The notes: generated by a model not told the origin, from the sequence alone. A stretch of DNA of 64,000 bases from Hirundichthys speculiger (GCA_018398805.1 JAGFBZ010000900.1:1116001-1180000), one strand, 5' to 3'. Shown: positions 44,901-54,235, numbered from the stretch's first letter. Made by a program: numbers and translations.

Positions 44901-47900
44901 CTCAGTGTTAAACCTGTTGTAGTAAAATGTCAACGTTTCCAAAATTGCTGAATTTTGACATAAAATTATGAATTTTTTTTTTGTTTTGTTTTGAACTTCA
45001 CAATTTTTGTTGCAGGACCACGACTCTTGATGTGAGACCGCTGCTTCTGATGGTGAAACAGCTGCAGAAAGGACAGTCGTGCACCGCCTGGAGTCTAACT
45101 GATACGTTTGTTGTAATAATGACAATGAAACACTGCATTCATCATATAGATCAGTGGTTCTCAAACTTTTAATCCTGCGTACCACCTGAAAAACTGTTCA
45201 GCTCTCCGAGTACAGTTTTAAAATATAGCCATATATGCCTTCTCAATTAGCTTTAAATTCACATGAGAGATGTTTATTCCTTATTTTAGTTATTTAATGT
45301 TACCTGAATTTCGTTTGAAACGTATTTGTAATGCATTGTATGTTTCTGATTTAATTTTAAAAAAAAAGGAAAATATGTGGAAAATCCTGATGTTCCCCTG
45401 CGCACCACCAGAGAGCGCTCGCGTACCACCAGTGGTACGTGTACCACAGTTTGCGCACCACTGACATAGAGAGTTGAGAGACTGGAACTGGGATTATCCA
45501 GTTCACATGTTTCCAAAAACATCAATCTCTGACAACCAGGATCAAGGTGCCTCAACATACATGTGATGCAAAGCTATACTGGGACCCAGTTATCCCAACA
45601 CTCATCATATCCTCAAAAATCTAGCCTTATTCTTACTTAGTGAAAAAACATGTGACTCTAAATTTTTTAATATATCTACAACTAAAGAGGTGTCTGTTTC
45701 AACATGAAGTGTCTTAGAATATCTCTCCTGGGAAGCATTTTCACGTATTTCCCACAAATGATGCCCCCCTCCCCCCCCCTCACAACAATCAGCTCACTCA
45801 CGTCGATGCCATTCTCTCCAGGAACTCCGTCTGGACCCGGCTCTCCCGGCTCTCCTTTTTGTCCCTACATCAAAGCACACACCTCAGTCATGAGAAAGGC
45901 CAGCTGCAGGTAAACCACAAGTTAGAGTTGCTGAAATGATTATGTGTTTAAAAAGGAGAAGTGTGCAAACTTACTGCTGGGCCCAGGGGGTCCCGGAGGT
46001 CCCTTATCTCCCTGTACGGGGGATACGAGACATTTCATTCCTATCATGGCAGTACTACAGCCATCACATAGATTTATTGTACCTGCTCGACCTGTTCTTC
46101 ACATATAGATGTGCTCAAATGACTGAAGTCAAATTAATAAAGACTCTACAGTTCAGAATACGAATTAAAAATGGACAAAGTTATGTTCATGGCACTGTGG
46201 CTCTAATGGCACTGTGATGACATTGAATGAGCGTTAGATCCTCCGCTAAGCTGTCATCCCTCTTTCAGCTATTGGAAGTGTAATAATAATGTAGAGTTAC
46301 ACCCTTTAATACAAACTCATTAGTGTTCTTCTTTTTCCCTTTTTCTTGAAATGAAAGCTAATTGGCTTTTTTTTTTTATCTGGGATGGAGCAGCACATCT
46401 CCACACAAGCAGCCTGCTTTCCTTCTGTTGTTGACGCTCAGAATAGCTCAGGTGTATCACATTACTGTGACACAGATCTCAGGACCTGATGGAGGGTCCC
46501 CTACTCAAAGAGCTCTCTCTGAGGCGGGAACAGGGCTCTTTTGTGCCCGCGTGTTTTCATTGGCAGCGCCGTCTGCTGGTAAGACTCCGGTACTGCGGGG
46601 CAGCGCAGCAATCTGTCTTCCTCCTGCACAATGAGGATCTTTGTGGGGGGAAAACCTGTTGGGCAAACCTGTGCGGATACTCACGTCAATGCCATCGGAC
46701 CCAGGAGTGCCAGAAGGGCCCGGGGGGCCTGGCTGGCCCTGAGGTCCAGGCGGACCCCTCTGACACAGAGAGAAAGAGAAACAAACGATCCCGTATCAGC
46801 GATTCCAATTCATGAGTGATTAAACAAAATGTAATATCTTATAAACATCATATAGCTATATGGATATACATGATAAAAGTTTGAATTATATCACTATAAA
46901 TAGTAGTGGATGTTAATTTTTTTAAACTTCTTTACTGATCATCTTCAATAGTTTTCTATGTATAGGTCCATACATAAATAGACCAATAAATGCATGAATT
47001 AATGGGTAAACTGACAGTTAATATTAGTGGTATTCATTTAGCTTTACACAAACTGTCATGTAAAGCTTTTGTGGATACATTTAGTTAAAAAAAAAGAAAG
47101 ATAAATCATATTAAGGATTAGCTATCCTATGTCTAATCAGTATATTTTGCTCAGATTGGTCCACTAGGCAAACAGAAGCACCAAGACAAAGCAGGACAGT
47201 GGTGAATAAAACTGGCATGAGGGAGAGGAAGAAGGAAAGCAGTTGTGGAGGAATGTGGGAGGGAGGGGTCGGCGAAAGTGGCACTGTTTACCCCCCCACC
47301 TCCACTCACCCCCCACCACCACCCTGCTGCCTGACTGAAATATCACCGTTTCGCATTTGAGATTTATCAAGCGCTGAAATAAAAGAAAAAAAAAGTAATC
47401 CATGAGAGCTGAAACCACTGCGAGTGAGAAGGATAACATATAAGCATCAGTTTGAGGGGGGTGTGGGGGGGGCTTTCACACAAAGAGGGCAAAGTTTGCA
47501 TTTGTGTGTCAAGGCCGGTAAACTTTGACTGAATTCCCAAATGAATAAATGTCTTCTTGGCATCAGAGGAGGTGGACAAGGCTAAAGACAAATCCAAGTC
47601 TTCAGTCGGCAGGAGCTCCTCCGTTTCAGGAATAAAAGTCCATACATGAAAAGGCTGGTAATCCGCAAAAGACAGTCCACTTTTCTTCAGAAATCTCCCC
47701 TTCAAAGTCTCTTTTTCTGTTACATTCATGCGTTATTTATTTATCTGTTTTGCCAGGCTCCATCACATCTACCTGCACAAAGCAACTGCACACAACCTAT
47801 CACACCGCTGGCCCTTTCCGGAGGCCCTTATCACCCTCAAAACCCCGAAGAAGAGAGGTGAGCCTGAGCCGGGCAGGTCTCAGCCTCCCTCGTCCACTCA

Positions 47901-47973
47901 CCACTTGGGCCAGAGCCAGGCACGACGTCTGCAGGATAACCCAGGTCTTCAGCAAGGCCGAGAGAGGAGCCAT
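26708..47973 (-). CDS. col9a1: collagen alpha-1(IX) chain, short isoform (32 exons)
   Basis: FACIT collagen that decorates type II fibrils in cartilage and vitreous. Exons 5' to 3', given as high-low: 47973-47902, 46759-46685, 46011-45975, 45864-45802, 43302-43249, 43053-43018, 40972-40949, 40832-40779, 40674-40621, 39529-39479, 39392-39336, 39259-39206, 36207-36154, 36016-35963, 35479-35426, 35318-35265, 35164-35111, 35019-34966, 34883-34830, 34134-34090, 34007-33954, 33862-33809, 33725-33672, 33584-33512, 33213-33178, 33040-32994, 32566-32534, 32395-32249, 32166-32112, 31180-30992, 30907-30830, 26913-26708. Domain order is signal, COL3, NC3, COL2, NC2, COL1, NC1. The COL2 codon pattern (18,18,15,18,18,18,24,12,15) is the one I derive from the human chain. 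Three exons (46011, 33584, 33040) carry extra bases. Fish may have two col9a1 paralogues and I cannot say which this is. Confidence 0.95.
27575..28345 (+). mobile_element. degenerate Tc1/mariner transposon remnant
   Basis: The + strand has tgcgcctctccagcaaaaca followed by atgccggaccacatgcc, encoding LQQNNAGPH, the region of the second catalytic Asp in mariner-type transposases (usually QDNAxPH). After it comes gatgaactggcctggaatcc, like the ELAW/NWPAxSPDL part. A left stretch (ctggtttgccttac..., gcaatgacttgcaaatcat) matches the style of a fish mariner end. Stops break every frame. Confidence 0.55.
29680..30763. mobile_element. MITE with CACTGTAAAAA ends
   Basis: The left end CACTGTAAAAAAAAATCGTA and the right end CCTTTTTACAGTG are inverted copies over 11 bases, with TA on both sides (29678-29679 and 30764-30765). 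The interior repeats motifs such as aaatacagt and ctgtaaaat. There is no coding capacity. The TA duplication suggests a Tc1/mariner-type origin. Confidence 0.6.
30830..30907 (-). CDS. col9a1: col9a1 COL1 exon, 78 bp
   Basis: Phase 1 to 1: (G)[20 protein letters not shown], then PPGIQ. The GRP-HPG step interrupts Gly-X-Y where human has GRGPNG. Acceptor ttccccag, donor gtaaga. Confidence 0.93.
30992..31180 (-). CDS. col9a1: col9a1 exon, NC2 end and COL1 start, 189 bp
   Basis: Phase 1 to 1: [20 protein letters not shown], then [20 protein letters not shown], ending [10 protein letters not shown]. Human has EHFAEMAASLKRPDSGATG and a similar [10 protein letters not shown] run here. Acceptor gttacag, donor gtaaaa. 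Confidence 0.94.
31329..32097. mobile_element. hAT-type MITE at the col9a1 NC2 exon border
   Basis: An exact 8-bp duplication atctagat flanks it (31321-31328 and 32098-32105). The ends are CAGGGGTGTCAAACTC and, inverted, CACACGTGTCAAACACAA. It carries a 50-bp near-perfect palindrome at 31539-31588 and has no ORF. It sits six intron bases after the 5' splice site at 32112/32111. Confidence 0.85.
32112..32166 (-). CDS. col9a1: col9a1 NC2 exon, first half
   Basis: The 55-bp exon (phase 0 to 1) encodes [18 protein letters not shown] plus G. It matches human GRAPTDQHIKQVCMRVIQ. NC2 selects and aligns the three chains. The donor is gtgagc. Directly after those six intron bases comes the 8-bp target duplication of the hAT MITE 31329-32097. 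Confidence 0.95.
32249..32566 (-). CDS. col9a1: col9a1 COL2 end, exons 32566-32534 and 32395-32249
   Basis: The 33-bp exon encodes [11 protein letters not shown]. The 147-bp exon starts [20 protein letters not shown] and ends [12 protein letters not shown] at the donor gtgagt. Together they make 60 codons, as in human (GDIGLPGPKGS plus 49 codons ending VQGPPG). The reading frame crosses the junction as GQ-QGIRG. Confidence 0.94.
32994..33040 (-). CDS. col9a1: col9a1 COL2 exon, 47 bp, frame-broken (+2)
   Basis: It reads [10 protein letters not shown], then GCGAGAAAGGGGAAAAG before gtaaag. Removing CG (about 33008-33010) gives GEKGEK and a 45-bp, 15-codon exon, matching human GASGEEGEAGERGEL in length. 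As written it is two bases too long. With the +1 in exon 33584-33512 the shift would sum to three, but a stop lies between. Confidence 0.82.
33178..33213 (-). CDS. col9a1: col9a1 COL2 exon, 36 bp
   Basis: It encodes [12 protein letters not shown] between ctcccag and ATA/gtgagt. The human exon at this place (GVVGEPGPKGEQ) also has 12 codons. Confidence 0.93.
33512..33584 (-). CDS. col9a1: col9a1 COL2 exon, 73 bp, frame-broken (+1)
   Basis: It opens GGKGER in phase 0, then AGAGGGTCCC. Skipping one G (about 33564-33566) gives [18 protein letters not shown] to the donor gtctgt. The expected length is 72 bp, 24 codons, as in human. Read as written, the frame meets TAA inside the exon. Acceptor aaacag. 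Confidence 0.85.
33672..34134 (-). CDS. col9a1: col9a1 COL2 exons 34134-34090, 34007-33954, 33862-33809, 33725-33672
   Basis: Exons of 45, 54, 54 and 54 bp encode [51 protein letters not shown] and [18 protein letters not shown]. The 15-18-18-18 codon order is the same as in the human chain. All are phase 0 with AG/GT borders. The intron upstream (34135-34829) carries a TG repeat and a 20-base C run. Confidence 0.94.
34321..34346 (+). repeat. TG dinucleotide microsatellite
   Basis: Thirteen TG units in a col9a1 intron. Confidence 0.9.
34714..34733 (+). repeat. C20 homopolymer
   Basis: Twenty C in a row in a col9a1 intron, followed by C-rich sequence. Other long C runs lie at 39832-39844 and about 45767-45779. 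Confidence 0.85.
34830..36207 (-). CDS. col9a1: col9a1 COL2 exons 36207-36154 to 34883-34830 (seven)
   Basis: Seven 54-bp phase-0 exons at 36207, 36016, 35479, 35318, 35164, 35019 and 34883: [108 protein letters not shown] and [18 protein letters not shown]. The sixth closely matches human GLPGVDGRDGIPGMPGTK. In the second, GPK-AEA replaces a Gly by Ala, a point departure from Gly-X-Y. Human has GDKGEK here. The fourth uses donor gtgggt. Confidence 0.94.
37605..37845. repeat. dispersed teleost repeat fragment
   Basis: Holds gggtcatgtccgaaacacct and gtgtcccgaccagacgtcca, strings I know from a widespread fish repeat often found next to LINE copies. There is no frame. Confidence 0.4.
37850..38620 (+). 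mobile_element. LINE (L2/Jockey-type), 5'-truncated
   Basis: A 110-codon open stretch (37885-38214) contains [40 protein letters not shown] and [16 protein letters not shown]. This is the typical post-polymerase end of fish L2/Jockey-type LINE proteins, and a stop follows. The non-coding tail ends aataaagcattcattcatta plus A's at 38620. Only the last part of the element is present. Confidence 0.65.
39206..39259 (-). CDS. col9a1: col9a1 COL2 exon, 54 bp
   Basis: It encodes [18 protein letters not shown], matching human GHKGAKGEIGEPGRQGHK in place and length. Acceptor ctctccag, donor gtgaga. I found it by noting that the human chain has one 18-codon unit more than the exons first seen. The next exon downstream is 3 kb away. 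Confidence 0.92.
39336..39529 (-). CDS. col9a1: col9a1 NC3 exons 39529-39479 and 39392-39336
   Basis: The 51-bp exon encodes [17 protein letters not shown]. The 57-bp exon encodes [19 protein letters not shown]. The C-x3-C pair fits human NC3 LCPNACP, where the cysteines bond the three collagen IX chains. The spacing matches (IG...EG...L then CPxxCP). The donor of the first is gtaatt, rather weak, and that of the second gtgagg. Confidence 0.93.
40621..40972 (-). CDS. col9a1: col9a1 COL3 exons 40972-40949, 40832-40779, 40674-40621
   Basis: The first exon is 24 bp and encodes GSGLPGLA. Its G-S-G is a one-residue imperfection that corresponds to G-R-G in human COL9A1 (GRGIPGPP). The next two are 54 bp each: [18 protein letters not shown] (human GPPGTAGLPGELG...) and [18 protein letters not shown]. 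All are phase 0 with AG/GT borders. They close COL3. Confidence 0.94.
42711..42757 (+). repeat. three tandem 16-bp units
   Basis: The core cccggtcctgcag (first unit cgggtcctgcag) repeats three times at 16-bp steps in a col9a1 intron. No function is suggested. Confidence 0.8.
43018..43053 (-). CDS. col9a1: col9a1 COL3 exon, 36 bp
   Basis: In phase 0 it encodes [12 protein letters not shown]. Acceptor tacgcag, donor gtaagt. The neighbouring intron (40973-43017) contains short repeats only. Confidence 0.93.
43249..43302 (-). CDS. col9a1: col9a1 COL3 exon, 54 bp, with GC donor
   Basis: It encodes [18 protein letters not shown]. The exon ends AAG and the intron starts gcgagt, so this is a GC-AG intron. 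The rest of the donor fits the strong consensus that GC donors need. No nearby GT gives a 54-bp exon. Confidence 0.9.
44500..45015 (+). repeat. degenerate T-rich minisatellite-like repeat
   Basis: Variants of gactttttgtcataaaat and ttgcaacttttaaa recur every 25-40 bases. This resembles a fish repeat built of 'acttttttgtcgtaaaatt' units, heavily decayed. Just upstream, 44368-44405 has cagggccgcgcacagacatt, which may be the end of a hAT-type element. Confidence 0.45.
45152..45463. mobile_element. hAT-type MITE
   Basis: The ends are CAGTGGTTCTCAAACTTTT and, inverted, CAGTGGTGCGCAAACTGT. The flanks atatagat and acatagag match at six of eight bases. It is 312 bp with no coding capacity, inside a col9a1 intron. 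Confidence 0.65.
45802..45864 (-). CDS. col9a1: col9a1 COL3 exon, 63 bp
   Basis: In phase 0 it encodes [19 protein letters not shown] plus ID, 21 codons. The matching human exon also has 21 codons. Acceptor atgtag, donor gtgagt. Confidence 0.94.
45975..46011 (-). CDS. col9a1: col9a1 COL3 exon, 37 bp, frame-broken (+1)
   Basis: It reads [10 protein letters not shown], then GGGCCCAGCA before gtaagt. With one base fewer in the GGGCCC run (about 45980-45985) the exon is 36 bp and ends GPPGPPGPA, as in the human chain. As written the frame shifts by one. Confidence 0.82.
46685..46759 (-). CDS. col9a1: col9a1 exon, start of COL3
   Basis: A 75-bp phase-0 exon encodes [20 protein letters not shown] followed by SDGID. 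It aligns residue by residue with human RGPPGEQGPPG...GIDGID, the first exon shared by the long and short forms. Acceptor gtgtcag, donor gtgagt. Confidence 0.95.
46760..47901 (-). other. col9a1 first intron of the short form
   Basis: An intron between the signal-peptide exon and COL3. A 120-codon open frame on the - strand (47729-47367) has no splice context or similarity I recognise and is taken as chance. Confidence 0.6.
47902..47973 (-). CDS. col9a1: col9a1 alternative first exon, signal peptide of short isoform
   Basis: The ATG at 47973-47971 sits in an ideal start context (gaccATGG). Twenty-four codons begin [11 protein letters not shown], then a hydrophobic stretch [12 protein letters not shown], then V at the strong donor GTG/gtgagt. 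Joined to the next exon this gives LALAQV-RGPPG. In the human short alpha1(IX) form, as I recall it, the signal likewise ends in AAQ directly before RGPPGEQ. The exon encodes no NC4 domain, so this is the alternative start used in eye-type tissue in other vertebrates. That tissue use is inferred, not visible here. Confidence 0.85.
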
Positions 47974-48250
47974 GGTCCCTCTCCCCTGTCTGTCTCTCCT
48001 CAGAGCAGCAAATCCTCTCTTCTCGCTTCTCTTTCCGCTCCTTCACTCCTCTCCAGGCCGGCGCAGTGCAAAGGAGGGGGAAAAAAAAAAAATCCTTTCA
48101 GGAGGAGAGAGCTGAGAGGGGGAGAGGGATGGATGGACGGATGAGGAGGGTGGGGAAGGAGTGTAAAGAGAGGGTGTAATCCTGTCCCAACTGCCAGCCC
48201 CTGAAAGTAGAACAAAAATAACTTTATTGGCTGCATTAAACACACATTGA
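47974..48250 (-). promoter_or_regulatory. presumed short-form col9a1 promoter and 5' UTR
   Basis: This region lies directly upstream of the short-form ATG. Read on the - strand, the 5' UTR side is purine-rich (runs of GAGAG and GGGAGAGGGACC). I see no TATA box at a usual distance and cannot place the transcription start. The call rests only on position. Confidence 0.35.
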
Positions 48251-49699
48251 CCAAAATACAGATAAAGTATACACTGTTTTTAAGTAAATCTAGGTATGGT
48301 TAGGGGAGCTTGGATGCTCTATGAATAATTAATAGGTTTAAAAAAAAAACCCTTAAAACTTTTAATACATTAGAGAAAGCTCCTCCCATTTCGAAAACAA
48401 GTACAATCAACAGTGCAAAAAAACCTAATCACAGGTATTTGATTAGCTGCATTCATGTCTGGCATGGCAGTGTAAACATCTCCAAACACATCCGCTTGAG
48501 GTTGTTGAAAGGCACAATGGAGCAGAGAGAAAAAATTATCTAAAGAAAAAGAACTCAAAGTAAAGTGTAAACTGCATCACATTTATTAACATGAGGCACT
48601 CAGAAATGAATAAACATCAAATGTTTTCCTGCAAAATCACTGATTTGCTGACATCTAGTGGCAATTGTACAGAAAGAAGGCTAGAAAGCAGGCTTTTAAA
48701 AGGCAAATCAACAAAACTCGTGGACATTATGAAAATGAGTTCTCAGTGACACCTACTGTGCAGATGACCACATTACAGAGAAGTGAGCATTACCTGCTGC
48801 TGCCACACGGTGGCAGCAGATACCCACCAACAGACGCGGGGCGCTCTGGTTGCTATGGAGGCCTCCACTGCAGCAGCCGGGCATGACATTTCGTGTCCTC
48901 ATAGATAACAAATGAAATAGTGAGGATGCTGAGAGGGGATGCATTTATTAGTAAATTGTGATCTATGGCACACTGCGGAGAATTTCAGCACACCCTTATA
49001 AACAGCAAATGAGAAAACCAGCTCAGCAGTGGCTTCTCTGCTGTATTTGTTTTCCACATTTTTACTTGCTCATTCGCTCGCAGAATCAATATTAATTCAG
49101 TGTTTTTCCCTTTTTTTTTAAATTTAAATGCCAAAAGTAAGACAAAATATAGATTGTTTTAGACATCGATAATAATTTGCATTCAGGGTTCTCCGTGCAG
49201 GAGCGTGCAGGAGCATGCACTCTCAAATGAAACCCTCTGCTTCTGTCTGCTGGATTCATGAAGTCATGCAAATACCACAGATATAATTCCAAGTTTACAC
49301 AAGGTTATAGAAGTATATCTTTAAAAACCTTATCAATAGACAAACATCAAACATCTGACTGGGACTCAGAGTGGTTGAAGAACCCCGAATATGGTCTGGT
49401 TGTAACATAACACTTAGTTTTTTTCTTTTTTAAGTTGGCTTGTTCATTATCTTAAGGTTTAACAAACCGTTTTCTCTTTCAATTTTCTCATAATATAAGT
49501 TGCAGACTACTAGGCTGTAAGATAAAAGTCTATCCTTAAAACACAAACTGTTGTTGCCTGTTTCATACTTAGCCCAAATGATTAAATATTAACTAGTAAT
49601 AGAGATACTAACAGATGAATAAATTATTTAAAAAAATAACATAAATAAAATAAAAAAAAAAAAACATACATATAATAATTATTAAGCACAATAATACAA
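48251..49699. other. upstream region of short-form col9a1, no gene seen
   Basis: AT-rich, with short simple runs. No collagen IX NC4 exon or other coding pattern was recognised on either strand. Confidence 0.45.
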
Positions 49700-49707
49700 C
49701 CATATAC

Positions 49708-50954
49708 CAGTGGCGGCTGGTCAATAGAGGGCGCTAGGGCGCCGCCCCACCTCTCCCCACATCCAAAAACTTAAGTGAAGAAGACTTAATTACTTTGAAA
49801 TATATACTGTATAGTTTTAAAATGAGTATGGTAATTAATTATCATGGAGTTAGTGAGTAATATGTGTAATCTACAATAAAATATAGATTAAAATATGTTT
49901 TATGATGTCTAAAGTCACAGATAGGTCACATGTTTCCCGGCTGGGGTGTAGTTTTTTCGTCCATTCACTGTCGCTATAAATTGTACATGCGCAGTTCGAT
50001 CCTCTCAATACAAGCGATAGGAGCTTGGTCGGGCGCAGGCGCACATAACCTGCGCCCTCAGCATTCATTTGGATGGTGCTGCTGTACACACTCTGTCAGC
50101 CACAGGGTGGCAGCAGAGAGCAACCGGACCGCGGCACATCCGTCAAAGTGCGCCAGAAGAAGTCCGCGGGAAGAGAGTGTATTTTCGCTAGCAAGAATGG
50201 AAAGAGAAAACTCTGTTCAATCATTAAAAGCAACGCCTTTTGAGAGGAGAACATTACAGGAGAAGTTGAGAGTCAAAGACTCTGGCTTTTTTGATAAGAC
50301 ATTTTTGGTATTGTGTAAATATATTTACATGCTGTTCAATCAATATAAGATATCGGGTAAAAATGCACTGATAACTGCCAAAGATGGCAGCAACTTAACA
50401 AATTGTAGCAAAAGGAAAGACACACTAAACTAAGATAAGCATTTAAATGTATCACAAATTATCAAACTGTGAATTGTGACTTCCTGTCTTGTTTTGAATT
50501 GAGTTATGATATTTGGTTTGATATATGTACAGGCTGTTCCACAATGATACAGTGTTGCCTGAGGGCAATAAACTTATGGAAAAAGGTTATTTTTTTAATA
50601 TTGTGTCATTTCAAATGGCATGAATAAACAAATTTATTCAAATTTTAAACAGTATCTCCCTTTTTTCAGTCTTTACCACTATGTCAGTGTTACTTTATGG
50701 CTTTAACCTAAAATATTTCTTGAAAAAAAAAAAAAAAAGATTCCTTGGTCTATTTCAAGAGAAAACATTTTATTCTATTTTGTTATGTTATATTTTATTA
50801 TAATATGATATTCAGCTCAGCAAAAACAAAAACAGGCAATTTTTAAATATACATATATTGATATTAATGTAAGTATATCGATATCGTACCACATTTGCTT
50901 CTTGGTTTTTGGTGTAGCCCCCCCCCCTGGAGAAAAGTGCACCAGCCGCCACTG
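49708..50954 (+). mobile_element. hAT element with internal deletion
   Basis: An exact 8-bp duplication ccatatac lies on both sides (49700-49707 and 50955-50962). The ends are CAGTGGCGGCTGGTCAA and, inverted, CAGTGGCGGCTGGTGCA. On the + strand it keeps a start, MERENSVQSLKATPFERRTL, followed by QEKLRVKDSGF. This resembles the N-terminus of the ZMYM1-like hAT transposases common in fish. After it the frame runs out into unrelated codons and a 3' UTR-like part with aataaac near 50567. The catalytic part is deleted, so it can only be moved by another element. Confidence 0.75.
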
Positions 50955-50962
50955 CCATATAC

Positions 50963-53900
50963 CATATAATAACTTCAGCATTGTTTTTGGTGTGTTCAAG
51001 AACTAATCTGCACATCTAACGAAGTTGGCTTGCCTCTGTTTGCTCTTTAGTAAAATGTAGAGAAAATGGAGATAAAAACAAATCTGCAGATAAAGAGCAA
51101 TCTGACATTAGTTTACTTAATTTGTCAGCTCCAATTCCTGGACATAGTAAATAGTAAATCCACAGACTGCTGGCTGAACCACGGTAACCAGAGAGCGCCA
51201 CCACTGACGTGGTGAGGGACGGCCCTGCCAAAGTAAATGAGGACAATTCAGTCATCTACTTATTTATAGAGGTCATGAACGTCTGCGTGGAAAAGCAGCA
51301 CTTTCAGTTGACTTTAATTTTAACTACGCCAGTACTTTTTTTTTTTTCTTTTTTTTTCAGCACTTGGCTTAACTTGCAGGGGCACATTTGCACAGGCTGA
51401 GCACACAGCTCAGCTGTGTGGATGGGACCGACCACAGTCAGGTATGCTGCTTTTACGTCATGCACAGTGATTCAGTGATTTGAAGCGAAAGGTGAGTGGC
51501 CGTAACTGCACGCGTGGCAGATCGCAACTTGATAATGGTAACTATTTAACTATGAAATCATTATAGGTGTCATAAAGTAGACAGCTGGACTTAAATGAGC
51601 TGCCTGTTTAAGTGGCAGCTGGTGTTTGTGGGAAAACACTGTATATCTCACTGAGCAGTAAACTGAGCAGGAGGCTACATACCTCCATCTACCACCTTGT
51701 CGCCTCCCTGTGACGCTAGAAATCTCACTTCCTGTTTTAGAAACCTTGTACACTTTCATGTTATGTCATTTTATTTTTTTCTCGATATGCCAAATCGACA
51801 GCAGTAAAACATTTCACACCAAAACGATGCTGCGCCTCCTTGAGTGTGTGTCTGGCTGATGCTGTGATGCGTTCGCTTGACCAAATCTGTCGTTGACAGG
51901 TCCTGCACGCTGGAGCTGGCGATCCGCCCCCAACTTTCCAGGCACCCAGAAGAGAAATGTTGCACCCTCAGTGCATCTGTATTTGACAAACTAAGACAAT
52001 TCTGGTTGTAAAATTTCATCAAGTAGAAAATAGGAGAGAATTGATGGGGGGAAAAAAAATGCTGAAGCACAGTTACAGCTGCAGTTAGGAGGGACAGAAC
52101 AAAATGTGTAATACTGAGAATCCTTGCGGCTGTCAAAATCATGTTACCTCTTAAATTCCAACTCTGGAAGATGACAGACAAGTATTTCAGGCTTGGGACG
52201 GGAAATCTCAGCTTCAGAGACGAGAACGCAACATAATGTCAACCTCCATGCACAACTTTACAATTTAACCGCTGCTTGTTCTTATTTGTACGGAGCCCCT
52301 CTGGTGCCATGCGATTAAAAAAAAAAATAAATTGCACGGCCACGAGATAATAATGTGTGGCCACGAGATAGTAATTACGTTGAGCAGCCGAATTAAGTGT
52401 CTCTTGCTAAGCAATACTCCATGCCTAATAATGCTAATAATAATAAAGCCATAATAATGATACTAATAAGACAGAGAAACCCAACCCTCAGAGCAAAAAG
52501 AACCTGGGAAAATAAATGCTCTTCAGCATGCAGGACATTTTCCCAGAAAAACAAAAGTCTTGCCCGTACCTCGGATTCAGCTGCTTTTACAACTAAATGT
52601 TGTCAGGAAAGGTTACTGATTGTTCAGCTGAAAGTGTTTGGTCCAGATCTAATTTCTTGCTGCGGGACGACGCAGTAAGAAATTAACCTAACCCTAACCC
52701 TAACCGTTAATGCTGCTAGAAATACTAATAAGGAGGACAACAGGGTGATGGTTCGTCATTTCCTACCTTGTAAAAAAAACTCACTTTATGGTATTCTGAC
52801 CCGTAGCTGGATACAGTATCTTGATGTTTTTTTTAAATACAAGCAGGTCACTGTATTTCCCAGATTTTTCTCCCAGATGGTGCCGTCTCCTACCATGCTG
52901 GAGGTCTCGGGCACGAAACCCGGTTGCGTTCAGGGAAGGCCATCCGCCGTAAAGCTGGCGCCAAACCGATCACCCGGGTCACTTCACTATTGCGACCCTT
53001 AACAGGGAGCAGCTGAAATGGAAGTTGTATTCAAATAGTCACCCATTTGTGCCTCAAGTAAAAGATAAAAAAATAGAATAACTATTTCTCAGAAGCTGAT
53101 CTGTTGTTACCTGATAAGGTGCCAGTTCTTAAAAAAGCATATAGAACATTATGAGAGGAGAAATAGATCAGAATTGAGAGCTCGGATGCTTGTAATGTGT
53201 CTTTATTCAAAGGTGCTCTGCTATGCTCTTCTTACTGTATTGAAAAAAGTGAAGAAGCATCATTTAGTTGCTGTCTTTTTCAATAAAAATCGTTCCCTGG
53301 CCTTCTGAAGTTTTGAATCCGGGGAAAGAAAACACTGGTCACTCCCAATTCTCTCAACCCTCAAAATCTCCCTTTGCATCTTTCTCCCTGCTCAAGTTTA
53401 AACTCCGGGGAATTAAACTTTTCTAAACACAGCCGTCTCATCTTGCTTCGCAAGTGGCGAGCAAGCTTATCGGGGCGCTCAGAGAGATGCACGAAGTAAC
53501 GTGCCACCCGCAGTCCAACAATATCTCATCATCATCACATCCTCTCCCCCTAAACACACATCCAACAGTTGTCTGGCCTCCACTCAAACGCACACAGCTG
53601 AACAAAGCTAGCGCATGCACATATGCACACCCGCGCACAGAGGGCATGCTCATGCATTTATGTAGAGCCTCGCTGAAGTATTACGGATGACGGGGGAGGC
53701 TCTGGCTCTGCGCTGGTATCCAGCTTTCTGCTCCCACTTTCCTGGAGAAAAATCTGCTTCTCCTCTCTAATAGAACGCCAGAGAGAAGGGGAAGATGGAA
53801 GCCATCATTACAGTCTGAGGCCGAGGCAGAAGGACACATAACAAACACGCCCGTGCACGGCGTGAGCATGACAGGCGGGGTAAATATTATTCTTGAGTGC

Positions 53901-54235
53901 AGGTGTGAGGAGTAGCGGTGAAGCGATAACAGAGGGGGTCATTAAGAACTTGGGGGGTTTTGAGGCTGAGTCGACCCCAAAGCCTTCACAGTTCCTGGCC
54001 ATTCACTGAATAAAACATGGGGAGGGACGAGAGGTCAGCCCCTGACAGGCTGATGATATACAGGCGCAGGATGCTAGTTTAACTGATATGAAACATATTC
54101 ATTAGGGGGGTTTAGTGGTTATTCCTTCAATGTGAAAATTGCTGGAAAGTATGAACTTGTCTGACGTGGCGTTATCGACGGGTTCAGCAGATGGAGGTGT
54201 TTTGAGAGATCGTCTGTTTGTCAGTCTCATATTTA
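50963..54235. other. non-coding stretch, probably col9a1 upstream intron or flank
   Basis: No gene recognised. It includes a short telomere-like CCTAAC run (52687-52705) and a ggccacgagata repeat pair (52337-52371). Open frames here are short and without known motifs. Confidence 0.45.

Noticed and set aside
47367..47729. 120-codon minus-strand frame upstream of COL3 as an NC4 or extra exon
   Set aside because: No laminin-G motifs, no matching splice borders, and low-complexity Phe/Tyr ends. It is in the first intron.
410..47973. Regularly spaced 45-54 bp exons as a CRISPR-like or tandem repeat array
   Set aside because: The units differ in sequence and have splice borders. They are collagen exons.
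49930..50433. 167-codon plus-strand frame as an independent gene
   Set aside because: It lies wholly within the hAT element with 8-bp duplications. Only its middle part resembles a transposase start and the rest is chance.
52687..52705. CCTAAC repeats as an interstitial telomere or chromosome end
   Set aside because: Only about three units. Too short to mean anything.
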